64,000 bases of DNA from Candidatus Sphingomonas colombiensis (lineage in GTDB: Bacteria; Pseudomonadota; Alphaproteobacteria; Sphingomonadales; Sphingomonadaceae). The stretch lies in assembly GCA_029202845.1 (NCBI GenBank), contig CP119315.1, positions 3,069,001-3,133,000 of the forward strand, in the 5' to 3' direction. The notes beneath the pieces were generated by a model. That model saw only the letters and a program-made list of their open reading frames with translations. It searched no databases and was not told where the DNA came from. Position numbers and translations under genes: made by a program. Below are positions 51,808 through 62,400 of this stretch, piece after piece. The first letter of the stretch is position 1; every line of letters begins with the position of its first letter.

Positions 51808-54800
51808 GATTGCGCTCCCGATGTAAGGGCTGGGCCAGCCTCCGGCGGGTGATAGCCCGGCTCTTCACCACGAATGCGAGCCAGCGTGTCACGGAAACCG
51901 CGACGGACGAGCACGAAGAACATCGGGATGTAGAAAACCGCAAGGATCGTCGCGGTCAACATGCCGCCGATCACCGCCGTACCGATCGCGATCCGGCTGT
52001 TCGCCCCCGCGCCGGTGGAGATCGCCAGCGGCAGCACGCCGAAGATGAAGGCGAAGCTAGTCATCAGGATCGGGCGCAGGCGGATGCGCGCGGCGGCGAG
52101 CGCGGCTTCGATCACGCGCTTGCCCTTTTTCTCCTCCTGCTCGGCGAATTCGATCATCAGGATCGCGTTTTTCGCCGCCAGCCCCATCGTCGTCAGCAGC
52201 CCAATCTGCAGATAAACATCGTTGGTCAGCCCACGCAGCGTCACGAACAGGATCGCGCCGATCAGCCCGAGCGGGATCACCAGCAGCACGGCGAGCGGTA
52301 TCGACCAGCTTTCATACAAAGCAGCGAGGCAGAGAAACACGACGATCAGCGAAAGCGCGTAAAGCAGCGGCGCCTGCCCCGACGAAAGACGCTCCTGATA
52401 GGAGATGCCCGACCAGGCGATGCTCGTGCCGGGAATTTGCGCCGCCAGCTCGGCGATACGCTGCATCGCGTCGCCCGAGCTTACACCACGCGCGCCCGAG
52501 CCCTGAATCTCGAAAGACTGAACCCCGTTGAAGCGGGAGAGCGTGGTCGGCGCCTGTGACCAAGCCGTCGACGAGAATGATGAGAAGGGGACCATCTGCC
52601 CGTTCGATCCGCGCACAAACCATTGATCGATATTGTCGGGAGCCGATCGGAATGGCGCGTCACCCTGCACATAGACGCGTTTCACGCGGCCGCGATCGAC
52701 GAAATCGTTGACGTAGCGCCCACCCCAGGCGGTGGACAGGGTGGTGTTGACGTCATTCTGGGTGAGGCCCAGCGAGGCGATCTTCTGCGCGTCCGTGTTG
52801 ACCTGAAGCGTGCCGATATCGGGAAGTTCAGAGAGGCGGACGCCGTTGAGCTTCGGATCGGCGCTCGCCAACGCCAGCAGCTTGTCGCGCGCGGCGGCGA
52901 AATCCTGCTGAGACAGCGCCCCGGTGTTCTGGAGTTCCACGGTGAAGCCGTCAGATTGGCCAAGCCCGCGAATGGCCGGGGGGATCATCACGAAAACCTG
53001 CGCGTCGCGGAAATTGCTGAACGCTGCCGAAGCACGCGCGGCAATGGCGTCCGCACTGTTTTCCTTCCCTTCGCGATTGGACCAGTCAGTGAACGACATG
53101 AAGCCCTGACCAGTGTTCTGACCGCTGGCACCCCCGCCGCCGCCACCCGCCACGGTGAACAGGGTCTTGAGGTTTTTCCCTTCGCTTTCCATGAAATAGC
53201 GCTCGACTTCGCGCTGCACCGTGGTCGTGCGGTTAAGCGTTGCGCCAGCGGGAAGGCGGATCTGGATCATCGCGCCGCCCTGATCCTCGGTCGGGAGGAA
53301 GCCGGTCGGCAGGCGCAGGAACAGCGCCGCAAGCAATGCGACTATGACGGCGTAGATCGTGAGGAACAGCCATTTGCGTTCCACGACACGACCGACCGCG
53401 CCGGTATAGCTCTGAACGCCCCGGTCGAAATTGCTGTTGAACCAGATTTTGGCGCGTTCACCGCCATCGATCAGCCAAGGCGCGCGGCGCCCCAGCCACG
53501 TATCGCGCGGATCGGGCTCCATGCTTTTCTGCCTGAGCAGATTGGAGGTGATCGCCGGCGAAAGGATGATCGCCACGGCGACCGAAAGCATCATCGCGGA
53601 AATAATCGTGAGCGAGAACTGGCGATAGATCACGCCGGTTGAGCCGCCGAAGAACGCCATCGGCAGGAATACCGCGGACAACACGAGCGCGATGGCGACA
53701 AGCGCGACGGTGATCTCTTTCATCGACTCGATCGTCGCCTCACGCGGCGTCATTTCCGGATTTTCGTGCATCAGCCGTTCGACATTCTCGACCACGACGA
53801 TCGCGTCGTCGACGAGCAGGCCGATCGCCAGCACCAATCCGAACAAGGTGAGCGTATTGATCGTGAAACCAGCGAGATAGAAAATCGCGAACGTGCCGAG
53901 CAACACGACTGGCACTGCGATCGCCGGCACCAGCGTGGCGCGCCAGCTTTGCAGAAAGACGAACATCACGATGACGACCAGGATGATCGCTTCGATCAGC
54001 GTCTTCACCACCTCACTGATCGACAGCTTGATGAAATCCGTCGAGTCATTGGCATAGGAAACGCGGAGATTGGGCGGGAAGGTCTTGGAGATGCGGGCGA
54101 TTTCAGCCTTCACCAATTCCGCCGTCTTGAGCGCGTCCGCACCGGGTGCGAGCAGCACCGCGATCCCGGCGCCGGGGTGGCGATTAACGCGGCTCACAGA
54201 GGAATAGTTTTCCGCACCCAACTCGATCCGCGCGACGTCTGACAGCCTTACCGTGGCGCCGGAGGGAAGGGTTTTCAGGATGATCTCGCGGAATTGTTCC
54301 GGCGTCTGGAGGCGCGATTGTGCGGTCACCGTCGCGTTCAGCATCTGCGTCTGTGGCATCGGCTGGGCGCCGATTTCGCCAGCCGCGACCTCCGTATTCT
54401 GGTTCTGAATCGCGGTGATGACGTCCCCCGGCATCAGCGAGAAGCTCGCTAGCTTCGCCGGATCGAGCCAGATGCGCATCGCATATTGCGCGCCGAACAC
54501 GTTCGTATCGCCGACCCCCGGCAACCGACCGAGCGGTTCCTGCAAATTGGCGACCAGATAGTCGGAGACATCCTGATTGGTCAGCCGGTCAGTGATGTCG
54601 TAAATGCCCGCGATCAGCAGATTGTCCGGGTTTGATTTGCGGACCACTAGGCCCTGCTGCTGCACCTGGGCAGGCAGCCGGCTAACCGACTGTTGTATCT
54701 GATTTTGTACCTGCACCTGCGCGATATCGGGATTGGTTCCCTTGGCAAAGGTTGCGGTGATTGAAACAGATCCACGCGAGGATGAGGACGAGCTGAAATA

Positions 54801-55028
54801 GAGCAGCCCGTCGATCCCGGTCAGCTGCTGCTCGATCACCTGCGTGACCGAATTCTGGATCGTCTGGGCGTTGGCGCCCGGATAGGACGCTCGGACCGAT
54901 ACCTGTGGGGGCGCCACGTCCGGATATTGCGCGATCGGCAGCCCCAAAATCGCGCCGATGCCGCCCATCATCACGATGATCGCCAGCACCCAGGCGAAGA
55001 TCGGTCGATCGATGAAGATGCGAGACAT
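51804..55028 (-). CDS. RND efflux permease (HAE1 family)
   Basis: 1074 residues, similar in length to AcrB (1049). Twelve helices and two large periplasmic loops are expected. The proton-relay Asp pair is in GLLVDDAIVVVENV. Other family motifs are MSRIFIDRPIFAWVLAIIVM at the start and the GGSTGVIYRQFSLTI helix. It exports hydrophobic and amphipathic compounds, using the adjacent membrane-fusion and outer-membrane genes. Confidence 0.96.
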   Translation of the reverse strand: MSRIFIDRPIFAWVLAIIVMMGGIGAILGLPIAQYPDVAPPQVSVRASYPGANAQTIQNSVTQVIEQQLTGIDGLLYFSSSSSSRGSVSITATFAKGTNPDIAQVQVQNQIQQSVSRLPAQVQQQGLVVRKSNPDNLLIAGIYDITDRLTNQDVSDYLVANLQEPLGRLPGVGDTNVFGAQYAMRIWLDPAKLASFSLMPGDVITAIQNQNTEVAAGEIGAQPMPQTQMLNATVTAQSRLQTPEQFREIILKTLPSGATVRLSDVARIELGAENYSSVSRVNRHPGAGIAVLLAPGADALKTAELVKAEIARISKTFPPNLRVSYANDSTDFIKLSISEVVKTLIEAIILVVIVMFVFLQSWRATLVPAIAVPVVLLGTFAIFYLAGFTINTLTLFGLVLAIGLLVDDAIVVVENVERLMHENPEMTPREATIESMKEITVALVAIALVLSAVFLPMAFFGGSTGVIYRQFSLTIISAMMLSVAVAIILSPAITSNLLRQKSMEPDPRDTWLGRRAPWLIDGGERAKIWFNSNFDRGVQSYTGAVGRVVERKWLFLTIYAVIVALLAALFLRLPTGFLPTEDQGGAMIQIRLPAGATLNRTTTVQREVERYFMESEGKNLKTLFTVAGGGGGGASGQNTGQGFMSFTDWSNREGKENSADAIAARASAAFSNFRDAQVFVMIPPAIRGLGQSDGFTVELQNTGALSQQDFAAARDKLLALASADPKLNGVRLSELPDIGTLQVNTDAQKIASLGLTQNDVNTTLSTAWGGRYVNDFVDRGRVKRVYVQGDAPFRSAPDNIDQWFVRGSNGQMVPFSSFSSTAWSQAPTTLSRFNGVQSFEIQGSGARGVSSGDAMQRIAELAAQIPGTSIAWSGISYQERLSSGQAPLLYALSLIVVFLCLAALYESWSIPLAVLLVIPLGLIGAILFVTLRGLTNDVYLQIGLLTTMGLAAKNAILMIEFAEQEEKKGKRVIEAALAAARIRLRPILMTSFAFIFGVLPLAISTGAGANSRIAIGTAVIGGMLTATILAVFYIPMFFVLVRRGFRDTLARIRGEEPGYHPPEAGPALTSGAQS

Positions 55029-55031
55029 GGA

Positions 55032-56243
55032 TCAGCCGGCCTTCTTGGCCTGACGCTGCTGATCCATCTGCTGTTGCGATGGCGGGGCGATGCGCTGTGG
55101 AGAATCCGCTGCGACCGGCCGCACCGGCGCGTCTGCCCGCAGCTTGCCGGTTCCCTGCGTGATGACGCGGTCGCCGGGAGCCAGCCCATGCGTGACAACC
55201 CAGAATGCGCCTTGCGTGCGGGGGGCGACGATTGTCTTTTGGATCGCCTTGTCGCCCGGGCCGACCACCCAGACCGAGGCATTGCCCTTGGGGTCGCGGG
55301 AAACCGCCGCCTGCGGTATGAGGATCGCATTAGGATCGATCGCCTGATCGAACACCGCGCGCACGAACATGCCCGGCAACAGCAGCCCGTCTGGATTGGC
55401 GAAGCGCGCGCGCAGCGTCACCGTGCCGGTGCTTGGATCGACGACCGCTTCGGCGAATTCCACGCTGCCCCGACGCCCGAATTCCTCTCCATCCTCAAGC
55501 TTCAGCCGAACGGGCGCGCTCGCTGGCACCGCGCCGCCGGAAGCAAGGCTGCGGCGCAACGAAAGAAGCGCGGAGGCCGATTGCTGAATGTCGACATAGA
55601 TCGGATCGAGCTGTTGAATAGTCGCCAGCGGATCCGCCTGACTGGTCGTGACGAGAGCGCCCACGGTAAACAGGGATCGCCCGATCCGGCCAGAGATCGG
55701 CGCGGGGACGGTGGCGAAGCGAAGGTTGATCCGCGCTGTTTCCAGCTGTGCGCGATTTTGCAGGATCGATGCTTGTGCCTGCCGCTGAGCGGCGAGCGCA
55801 TCGGTGTAATCCTGCTTGCTCACCGCTTCGATCGCGGCGAGCGGGCGATAGCGTTCGGCTTTCGTCTTCGCCGCCGCCGCCGTGGCTTCCGCGCTGGCGA
55901 GGTTGGCCGACGCCTGATCCGCAGCCGCGCGATAGAGGCTGGGGTCGATCTGATAGAGCGGCTCGCCGCGCTTGACGATCGATCCTTCGGTGAAGAAGCG
56001 CCGCTGGATCACACCGGCGACCTGAGGCCGCACTTCGGAACTCTGAAAGGCGACCGTGCGACCCGGCAGTTCCACCGTGATCGGCACGCTGGTGGTCCGC
56101 GCCACCACATAGCCGACCTGTACCGGCCCCCCGTGCTTCCGATCTCGGCCCGAAGGCGCGTCGCTCCCCGCGCCCCCGCATCCCGCAAGGAGCAGTGCGA
56201 TCAAAATAATATTCGCCGTTCCGCCGATCGTCCTCGTGCGCAA
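55032..56243 (-). CDS. RND efflux membrane-fusion protein
   Basis: 403 residues, a lipoprotein (lipobox LLAGC in IALLLAGC). The hairpin begins RRFFTEGSIVKRGEPLYQID, the lipoyl and beta-barrel domains follow (TVPAPISGRIGRSLFTVGAL, then DGLLLPGMFVRAVF). It begins with TTG 56243; no ATG or GTG fits, and AGGA precedes it. It is the first gene of the pump operon. No TetR-like regulator is adjacent. Confidence 0.93.
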   Translation of the reverse strand: MRTRTIGGTANIILIALLLAGCGGAGSDAPSGRDRKHGGPVQVGYVVARTTSVPITVELPGRTVAFQSSEVRPQVAGVIQRRFFTEGSIVKRGEPLYQIDPSLYRAAADQASANLASAEATAAAAKTKAERYRPLAAIEAVSKQDYTDALAAQRQAQASILQNRAQLETARINLRFATVPAPISGRIGRSLFTVGALVTTSQADPLATIQQLDPIYVDIQQSASALLSLRRSLASGGAVPASAPVRLKLEDGEEFGRRGSVEFAEAVVDPSTGTVTLRARFANPDGLLLPGMFVRAVFDQAIDPNAILIPQAAVSRDPKGNASVWVVGPGDKAIQKTIVAPRTQGAFWVVTHGLAPGDRVITQGTGKLRADAPVRPVAADSPQRIAPPSQQQMDQQRQAKKAG

Positions 56244-56385
56244 AATCCTGATCCTGCCGAAGGTGGAACACAGGCGCGGCCAGCGGAAAAATTCCCGGCC
56301 GCGTTTTCGATCCGTTCGATAGCCGGGTCGAATAAAAACTTGAAGTCACCCGTGAACGAAAAATACGTTTGACGGCACACTTATT

Positions 56386-57159
56386 TCATCTGCGGGTAAA
56401 ATTGCCCGGGCGTCGTTCCGCAACCGCGCTTATACCCTCGCGAAAATCGGCCGTTGTCATCAGTCGGTCTTGCTCGGCGCGTTCGTGTTGCGTCTGCCGC
56501 TCCACCGCAGCGGCAATATCACCACGCAGCGTCGCGCGGGTCGCTTCCACACCGAGAGGGGCCGCCGCCGCGATCTCCGCGGCGAGCGTGGCAGCCGCTT
56601 CGCGCAGTCGCTCCGCGGGAACCACCTCGTCGACCAAGCCATAAGTGAGCGCCTCATCCGCCTTCACCCGCCGCCCCGTCAGCAGCATCAGTGATGCCTT
56701 TTGCACGCCGATCACCCTCGGCAGGGTATAGGAAATGCCGAAGCCTGCATGAAAACCGAGACTGACGAAATTCGCCGAAAAGCGGGCTTCGGGCGCGGCG
56801 ACGCGGAAATCGGCCACTAGCGCCAGCCCGAGCCCGGCGCCTATCGCCGCGCCCTGGATGGCGGCGACGACGGGCTTGCGCGCTGCGAACAGCCGCACCG
56901 CGTTGCGATACAGGATCGGCGTTTCCGCTTCGCCGCTTTCGTTCATGAGCGGCTTGTCCCCGGAAAGATCCGCACCGCCGCAAAAGACCCGTCCGGCAGT
57001 CGCCAGCACGATCGCGCGGCAATGATCGTCGCGGTCCAGATCCTCGAACGTATCGGCAAGCGCCCCGATCAGTGCGGCGTTGACGTGATTATGAGGAGGG
57101 CGATCAATCACCACGGTCGCGACATGGCCGTCCAACGACACATCGATATGTTTTTTCAT
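56386..57159 (-). CDS. enoyl-CoA hydratase/isomerase family protein, catalytic Glu residues absent
   Basis: 257 residues of the crotonase fold. The CoA-binding and oxyanion-hole part is FCGGADLSGD and AAIQGAAIGAGLGLALVADF. In true hydratases this stretch carries Glu (E144 type) and a later QPE carries Glu (E164 type). Here they are Gly in GAGLGLA and Phe in SANFVSLGF, so hydratase chemistry is unlikely. Other crotonases without these Glu do isomerase, hydrolase or decarboxylase reactions. It diverges from tamA. Confidence 0.85.
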   Translation of the reverse strand: MKKHIDVSLDGHVATVVIDRPPHNHVNAALIGALADTFEDLDRDDHCRAIVLATAGRVFCGGADLSGDKPLMNESGEAETPILYRNAVRLFAARKPVVAAIQGAAIGAGLGLALVADFRVAAPEARFSANFVSLGFHAGFGISYTLPRVIGVQKASLMLLTGRRVKADEALTYGLVDEVVPAERLREAAATLAAEIAAAAPLGVEATRATLRGDIAAAVERQTQHERAEQDRLMTTADFREGISAVAERRPGNFTRR

Positions 57160-57257
57160 GCGATCCTTCCGCTAGGCCGGCTGGCGAGGCGTTTCATCGC
57201 CGCGTTCGCAGGTGAATGACAACCCCCCACAGCGCGCGGCGGATGAAACTGATTGGT

Positions 57258-57287
57258 ACGTGGCACGTTCCCCTTGTTCGGGGGAAC
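57258..57287. promoter_or_regulatory. palindrome and hairpin upstream of tamA
   Basis: A perfect ACGTGGCACGT (57258-57268) is followed by GTTCCCC/GGGGAAC (57267-57287), both within 75 bp upstream of the tamA start. They may be operator or leader elements. The crotonase gene starts about 100 bp away in the other direction. Confidence 0.35.
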
Positions 57288-57329
57288 CTTCAAATTCTAT
57301 TGTGCGCCCCGAACGAGAAGGGGTCGTGC

Positions 57330-59435
57330 GTGAGTTTTGCGGTTGTACGAGTTCGCTGGGTAGCGGCCGCATTGCTTGTTGCGACATCTCCGCTGGCCCA
57401 TGCTCAATCGACGCAATCCGGGGCGCCCGGCGATGCGCAAAACAACACACCGATCATGCCGGATGCGGAGTTCGACAAGGCGCTCCCACCGCTTTCAAGT
57501 GACTTGAACGCGCCACTCGAAGCCATGCCGACGGACGAGCAGCACCCGACGGGCGGCGCCACCGCGCCAGCCCCGATCGTCCCGCCCGGAACCTTGCCGC
57601 CGCCCGCACCGGAGGACACGCAACTCGCGCAGCCGCTTCCGCCGATCGCGACGTTCGAAAGCACGCCGCTGGAGACGGCGGCCGACGTAAAGGACAAGAC
57701 CGCGCCGGAAATTCGTTACGAAACGGTCGTTCGCGGTTTGGATGCGATCGATCTCACCGATCAGTTCAATGCGCTATCCTCGCTGAAGAAGGGCGGCGGC
57801 AAAGCGGCGAACGCGACGCAGATCGCCGCCCGTGCGCGCGAAGATGAGGCGCTCGCGGTACGGCTGATGAAGTCGCTCGGCTATTATGACGGCGTGGCGA
57901 CTTCGGTGATCGAGCGGCCTACGGCGAAGAACTCCATCGCACGCGCCATCATCACCGCCGCGCCGGGCAAGCTCTATCGCCTAGGGACGATAAATGTCGT
58001 CGCGCCGCCCACCATCCCGCCGGGTCTGGTGCGCGCCCAACTGCCGCTCAAGACGGGCGATCCGATCGAGGCCGCGCGCGTCGAAGCGGCGGAGGCCAAT
58101 GTAACCCTGATCCTGCCCCAGCGTGGCTACCCCTTCGCCAAGGTTGGTGATCGCGATATCCTGCTCGACGACCAAACGTTGACCGGGGATTATACGCTGC
58201 CGGTGGAAACCGGGGCGAGGGGCTCTTTCGGCAAGCTGCGCACGAAGGGGCGACCCGTATTCGCGCTTGAGCATCTGAATGTTTTTCCGCGCTTCAAATC
58301 CGGCGATCTTTATGACGCGCGCAAGGTCGATGATCTGCGCCAGGCGCTTACCGCCACCGGCCTGTTCAACTCCGTGTCCGTCGAGCCGGTCGCGACCGGA
58401 GAGCCGGGGCCGGACGGCACCGAACTCGTAGATCTTATCGTTAACCAACGGAGGGGAAAGACCCACAGCATCGCCGCGCAGGCTGGTTATGACACAGGCG
58501 AGGGGATCAAGCTCGAAGGAACCTGGACCAGTCGCGACATGTTCCCGCCAGAGGGCGCCCTGATCGCGAGCGCTACAGCCGGTACGCAGCAACAGGGGGC
58601 GTCCGCCACCTTCCGCCGCTCCAATGCCGGGGAGCGTGACCGTACGTTTTCGATCATCGCGTCCGCGAACCACCAGAATTATGACGCGTTCAACGCGATC
58701 ACGGGCACGCTGGCGGTGCGCTTCAGTTACGACTCCACGCCGCTGTGGCAGAAGAAAATCACTTATGCCTATGGGGTGGAACTGACGGGCACCAACGAAA
58801 GCGTCTATGATTTCGCGCGGGAGGAGCGGGTACGGCGCACCTACGGCATCGTCGCGTTGCCTGTGCAGGTGCAGTGGGACACGTCGGATAATCTGCTCAA
58901 TCCGACGCGGGGCTATCGGCTCAAGCTCAACCTCAGCCCTGAAACATCGGTGGAGGGTTCGATCGATCCTTATGTCCGCGCGATGCTCGAAGGGACGTTC
59001 TACTATCCCGTGTCGGACAGCCTCGTGATCGCCGGTCGCGCGCGCGCGGGGTCGATCGTGGGTATTTCTCGCGATGATCTGGCGCCGTCCCGGCGTTATT
59101 ATGGCGGCGGGGGCGGATCGGTGCGCGGTTTCGGCTATCAGCGGCTCGGGCCTCTCGATCCGCAGGGCAATCCGGTCGGCGGGCGCAGCATCAACGAATT
59201 CGCGCTGGAGGCGCGTTATCGGTTTGGTGATTTCGGGATCGTGCCGTTCATCGATGCCGGCAACGCATATGAAAGCGTACTGCCGAAGGGCAGCGATCTG
59301 CGTTTCGGCGCAGGCATCGGCGGCCGATTCTATACTAATTTCGGGCCAATGCGCGTCGACATCGCGACGCCGCTCAATCCGCGCAAGGGCGATAGCCGTA
59401 TCGCGCTGTACATCTCGATCGGGCAGGCATTCTGA
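57330..59435 (+). CDS. tamA: TamA-like outer-membrane assembly protein
   Basis: 701 residues from GTG 57330, which has AAGGGG upstream and yields a clean signal peptide (VAAALLVATSPLAHA). An earlier ATG at 57216 would add 38 residues with no signal. About 75 Pro/Ala-rich residues follow, then POTRA domains and a 16-strand Omp85 barrel with GSVRGFGYQRLG and the end FYTNFGPMRVDIATPLNPRK. It works with TamB to move lipids or autotransporters to the outer membrane. Confidence 0.9.
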   Translation: MSFAVVRVRWVAAALLVATSPLAHAQSTQSGAPGDAQNNTPIMPDAEFDKALPPLSSDLNAPLEAMPTDEQHPTGGATAPAPIVPPGTLPPPAPEDTQLAQPLPPIATFESTPLETAADVKDKTAPEIRYETVVRGLDAIDLTDQFNALSSLKKGGGKAANATQIAARAREDEALAVRLMKSLGYYDGVATSVIERPTAKNSIARAIITAAPGKLYRLGTINVVAPPTIPPGLVRAQLPLKTGDPIEAARVEAAEANVTLILPQRGYPFAKVGDRDILLDDQTLTGDYTLPVETGARGSFGKLRTKGRPVFALEHLNVFPRFKSGDLYDARKVDDLRQALTATGLFNSVSVEPVATGEPGPDGTELVDLIVNQRRGKTHSIAAQAGYDTGEGIKLEGTWTSRDMFPPEGALIASATAGTQQQGASATFRRSNAGERDRTFSIIASANHQNYDAFNAITGTLAVRFSYDSTPLWQKKITYAYGVELTGTNESVYDFAREERVRRTYGIVALPVQVQWDTSDNLLNPTRGYRLKLNLSPETSVEGSIDPYVRAMLEGTFYYPVSDSLVIAGRARAGSIVGISRDDLAPSRRYYGGGGGSVRGFGYQRLGPLDPQGNPVGGRSINEFALEARYRFGDFGIVPFIDAGNAYESVLPKGSDLRFGAGIGGRFYTNFGPMRVDIATPLNPRKGDSRIALYISIGQAF

Positions 59436-62400
59436 TGGTCGAGAAAGCGACGGTCGCGGTTGAGGATCGCCCGATAACGATACGCCCATTGTGGCAACGC
59501 GTGGCAAAATGGATCGGGGGGACGATCGTTGCGCTGCTGTTGCTCGCGCTGGTGATCGTGTTCGGGATCAATACCGATCCAGGGCGACGCTTCGTCGCGG
59601 ATCAACTTGGCAATTACAAGACGGCCGCGGGCCTCAACATTCGGGTCGGGCGGATCGACGGTTCGCTCTACGGCCGGATGACGCTTTCCGATGTACGGGT
59701 CAGCGATCCGAAAGGCGTCTTTCTCACGTCGCCACGTATCGATGTGGATTGGCGCCCGTTCGCCTTCATCAACAACCACGTCGACGTGAAGAGCCTTGAG
59801 AGCGCGCTCGTCACGATGGCGCGCAATCCCGAATTCATTCCGCAGGTGAGTGAGCCCAACGCTCCGTTCCTGCCCAATCTGGATATCGATATCGGGCGGC
59901 TTCGCGTCGATCGGTTCGTGATGGAGCCGCCGGTCGCCGGCGCGCGCCACGTCGGGCGTATCATCGGCGCGGCGCATATCGCCGATCGACGAGCGACGCT
60001 CGACGTCGATGCTGTTGCGCTGCGCGGGCCGGGGGTTGGCGGCGGTGATACGTTGCGGCTGCGGCTGGATGCGGTGCCGGATGACAACAAGCTCGATCTG
60101 GATGCGAAGTTGTTCGCGCCGACCGGCGGAATGGTGTCGTCGCTGGTGGGCACCAAGGCGCCTCTGACAGCAACGATCGGCGGCAAGGGAAGCTGGAAAT
60201 CATGGTCTGGCAAGGCCCTTGCCACGCTCGGCAATGGCCAGTTCGCTGATCTGGGGGTCACCGCGCGCGATGGCCATATCCAGGTTCGCGGCTTCACCAA
60301 ACCGGGGCTGTATCTGGAAGGCCCCGTCGAGCGGCTGACAGCGCCGCAACTCGATGTCGCGATCGATACCACGCTTGCTCAGCGCAAGGCGGATACGCGG
60401 ATCAAGCTGAAATCCGCCGCGCTGGTGGTGGACGCGGGCGGCATCATGGATTTCGCCAGCAATCGGTTCGGCAATTTCGCTGTCGACGCGCAATTGCTCA
60501 CGCCCGGCGCGATCGCCCCCAATGTTCGTGGGCGCGACGTGCTGGCGCGTGTCGTTCTGGATGGCGCGTTTGCGCAGCCACAGGTGGATTACAAAATCCG
60601 TGCGACCGCCCTTGGCTTTGGCGAAACCGTCGTCGAAAATCTTTACGCCGAGGGGCAGGCGCGCGTGAATGCGGATCGCATTCTGGTGCCGGTGCACGCG
60701 CGGGCACGTCGGGTAAGCGGGCTCAACGAAGCCATCGGCGGCCTGACCAATAACGTTCGGATCGACGGCGATTTCGCGATCACCATGCCGTCGCTCATGT
60801 CGGATAATCTCCGCATCCGATCGGACAATATCGACGCCACCGCGATCATCGCGGCGAACGTGAAGACCGGCCGCTATACCGGCGCGCTGAAAGGCCGCGT
60901 CAACAACTATCGCATCGAGAGCATCGGGATCGTCAATCTGACCACCGATGCGAAGCTCGTTCCAGCCGCGCGCGGCGGTTTCGGGGTCGTCGGCAAGGTA
61001 GTCGCGCAGACGCGGGAGATTTTTAATTCCGGTGCCCGCAGTTTCCTGGGTGGAAACGCCGTCGTGCGCGCGGATGTCGGCTATTCGCCCGAGGGCCTTG
61101 TCACCTTCGCGAACCTGCGGCTCAACGCGCCGCAATTTCGCATCAGGCGGGGAGAGGGGCATTACGAACTCGCGAGCGGAAAACTGGCGGCCACGGTTGA
61201 TGCCAGTTCGACGCAATATGGCCCGCTGTTCGCACGGGTAAACGGCAGCGCGACCGATCCGGTGGTGCTGTTGCGCGCGCCGCGACCGGGCGTGGGCGTG
61301 GGTCTGGCCGATCTCAATGCGCGGATCGTGGGGAAGGGCGGCGCCTATGCCGTCACCGCGACGGGCGGGACCACTTACGGCCCGTTTAACGCAGACGTAG
61401 TGGCGCACGTTGGCAAGCAACTGGTGATCGATGTCCGCAAGGTGATATTCGCTGGCGTCAATTTCAGCGGGCGCCTTGCCCAGACGGCCCCCGGGCCGTT
61501 CGCCGGCCAGCTCCAATTCGCTGGCTCGGGGCTGTCGGGAACCGCGCTGCTTGCCGCGGAGGGCAAATATCAGCGTGCCGACGTCAATGCCCGGGCGGAT
61601 GCGGCCAAGATTCCCGGCTCGGTGGATTTTACGATCGGGCGCGCACTCATCAGCGCGAGCATTGTCCTGTACGATCAGCCGAAAGTGGTCGCCGACGCGC
61701 AGGTCGCGGATATGCGCTATGGCCCCACGGTGATCGATACCGCGCGGGTTAAGGTGAATTATGCCGGCGGCAACGGCAGCGCGCAGGCGGTGTTGACGGG
61801 ATCGAACGGCGTTCCGTTCCGCATAGCCGCCAACGCGAAGCTCGCACCGGACGATTATCTGGTGGCGCTGACCGGTCAGGCGAACGGCATCAATTTCAAA
61901 ACCGGGAGCCCGGCGCATATCGCCGCCGCGCACGGCAGCTATCGCCTTGAGCCGACCCTGATTGTTTTCGACAAGGGGCGGGCGCGGATCGCCGGCAGTT
62001 ACGGCGATAAACTCGTCGCGCAGGCCCGGCTCGACAACCTCGATCTTTCGATCCTCAACGCATTCGTTCCTGATGTAGGGATCGGCGGTCAGGCGACTGG
62101 TAGCCTCGATTTCACCCAGACAAGCCCGGCTGCTTTTCCCGAGGCCGACGCGAGGATGACAATCACCGGCTTCACGCGATCGAGCCTGGTTGCCGTATCG
62201 GAGCCGGTCGACGTGGAGTTCATTGGACGATTGACCGGGGATGGCGGCGAGGCGCGCGCGCTGGTCAAGCGCGGCGCAACGACTGTTGGGCGGATGGTCG
62301 CCAGCTTGCGGCCGCTTCCACCGGGCGACGGGTCATGGATGACGCGATTGTTGCAGGCGCCGTTGGGCGGCGGGATTCGCTACAACGGACCGGCTGGCGT

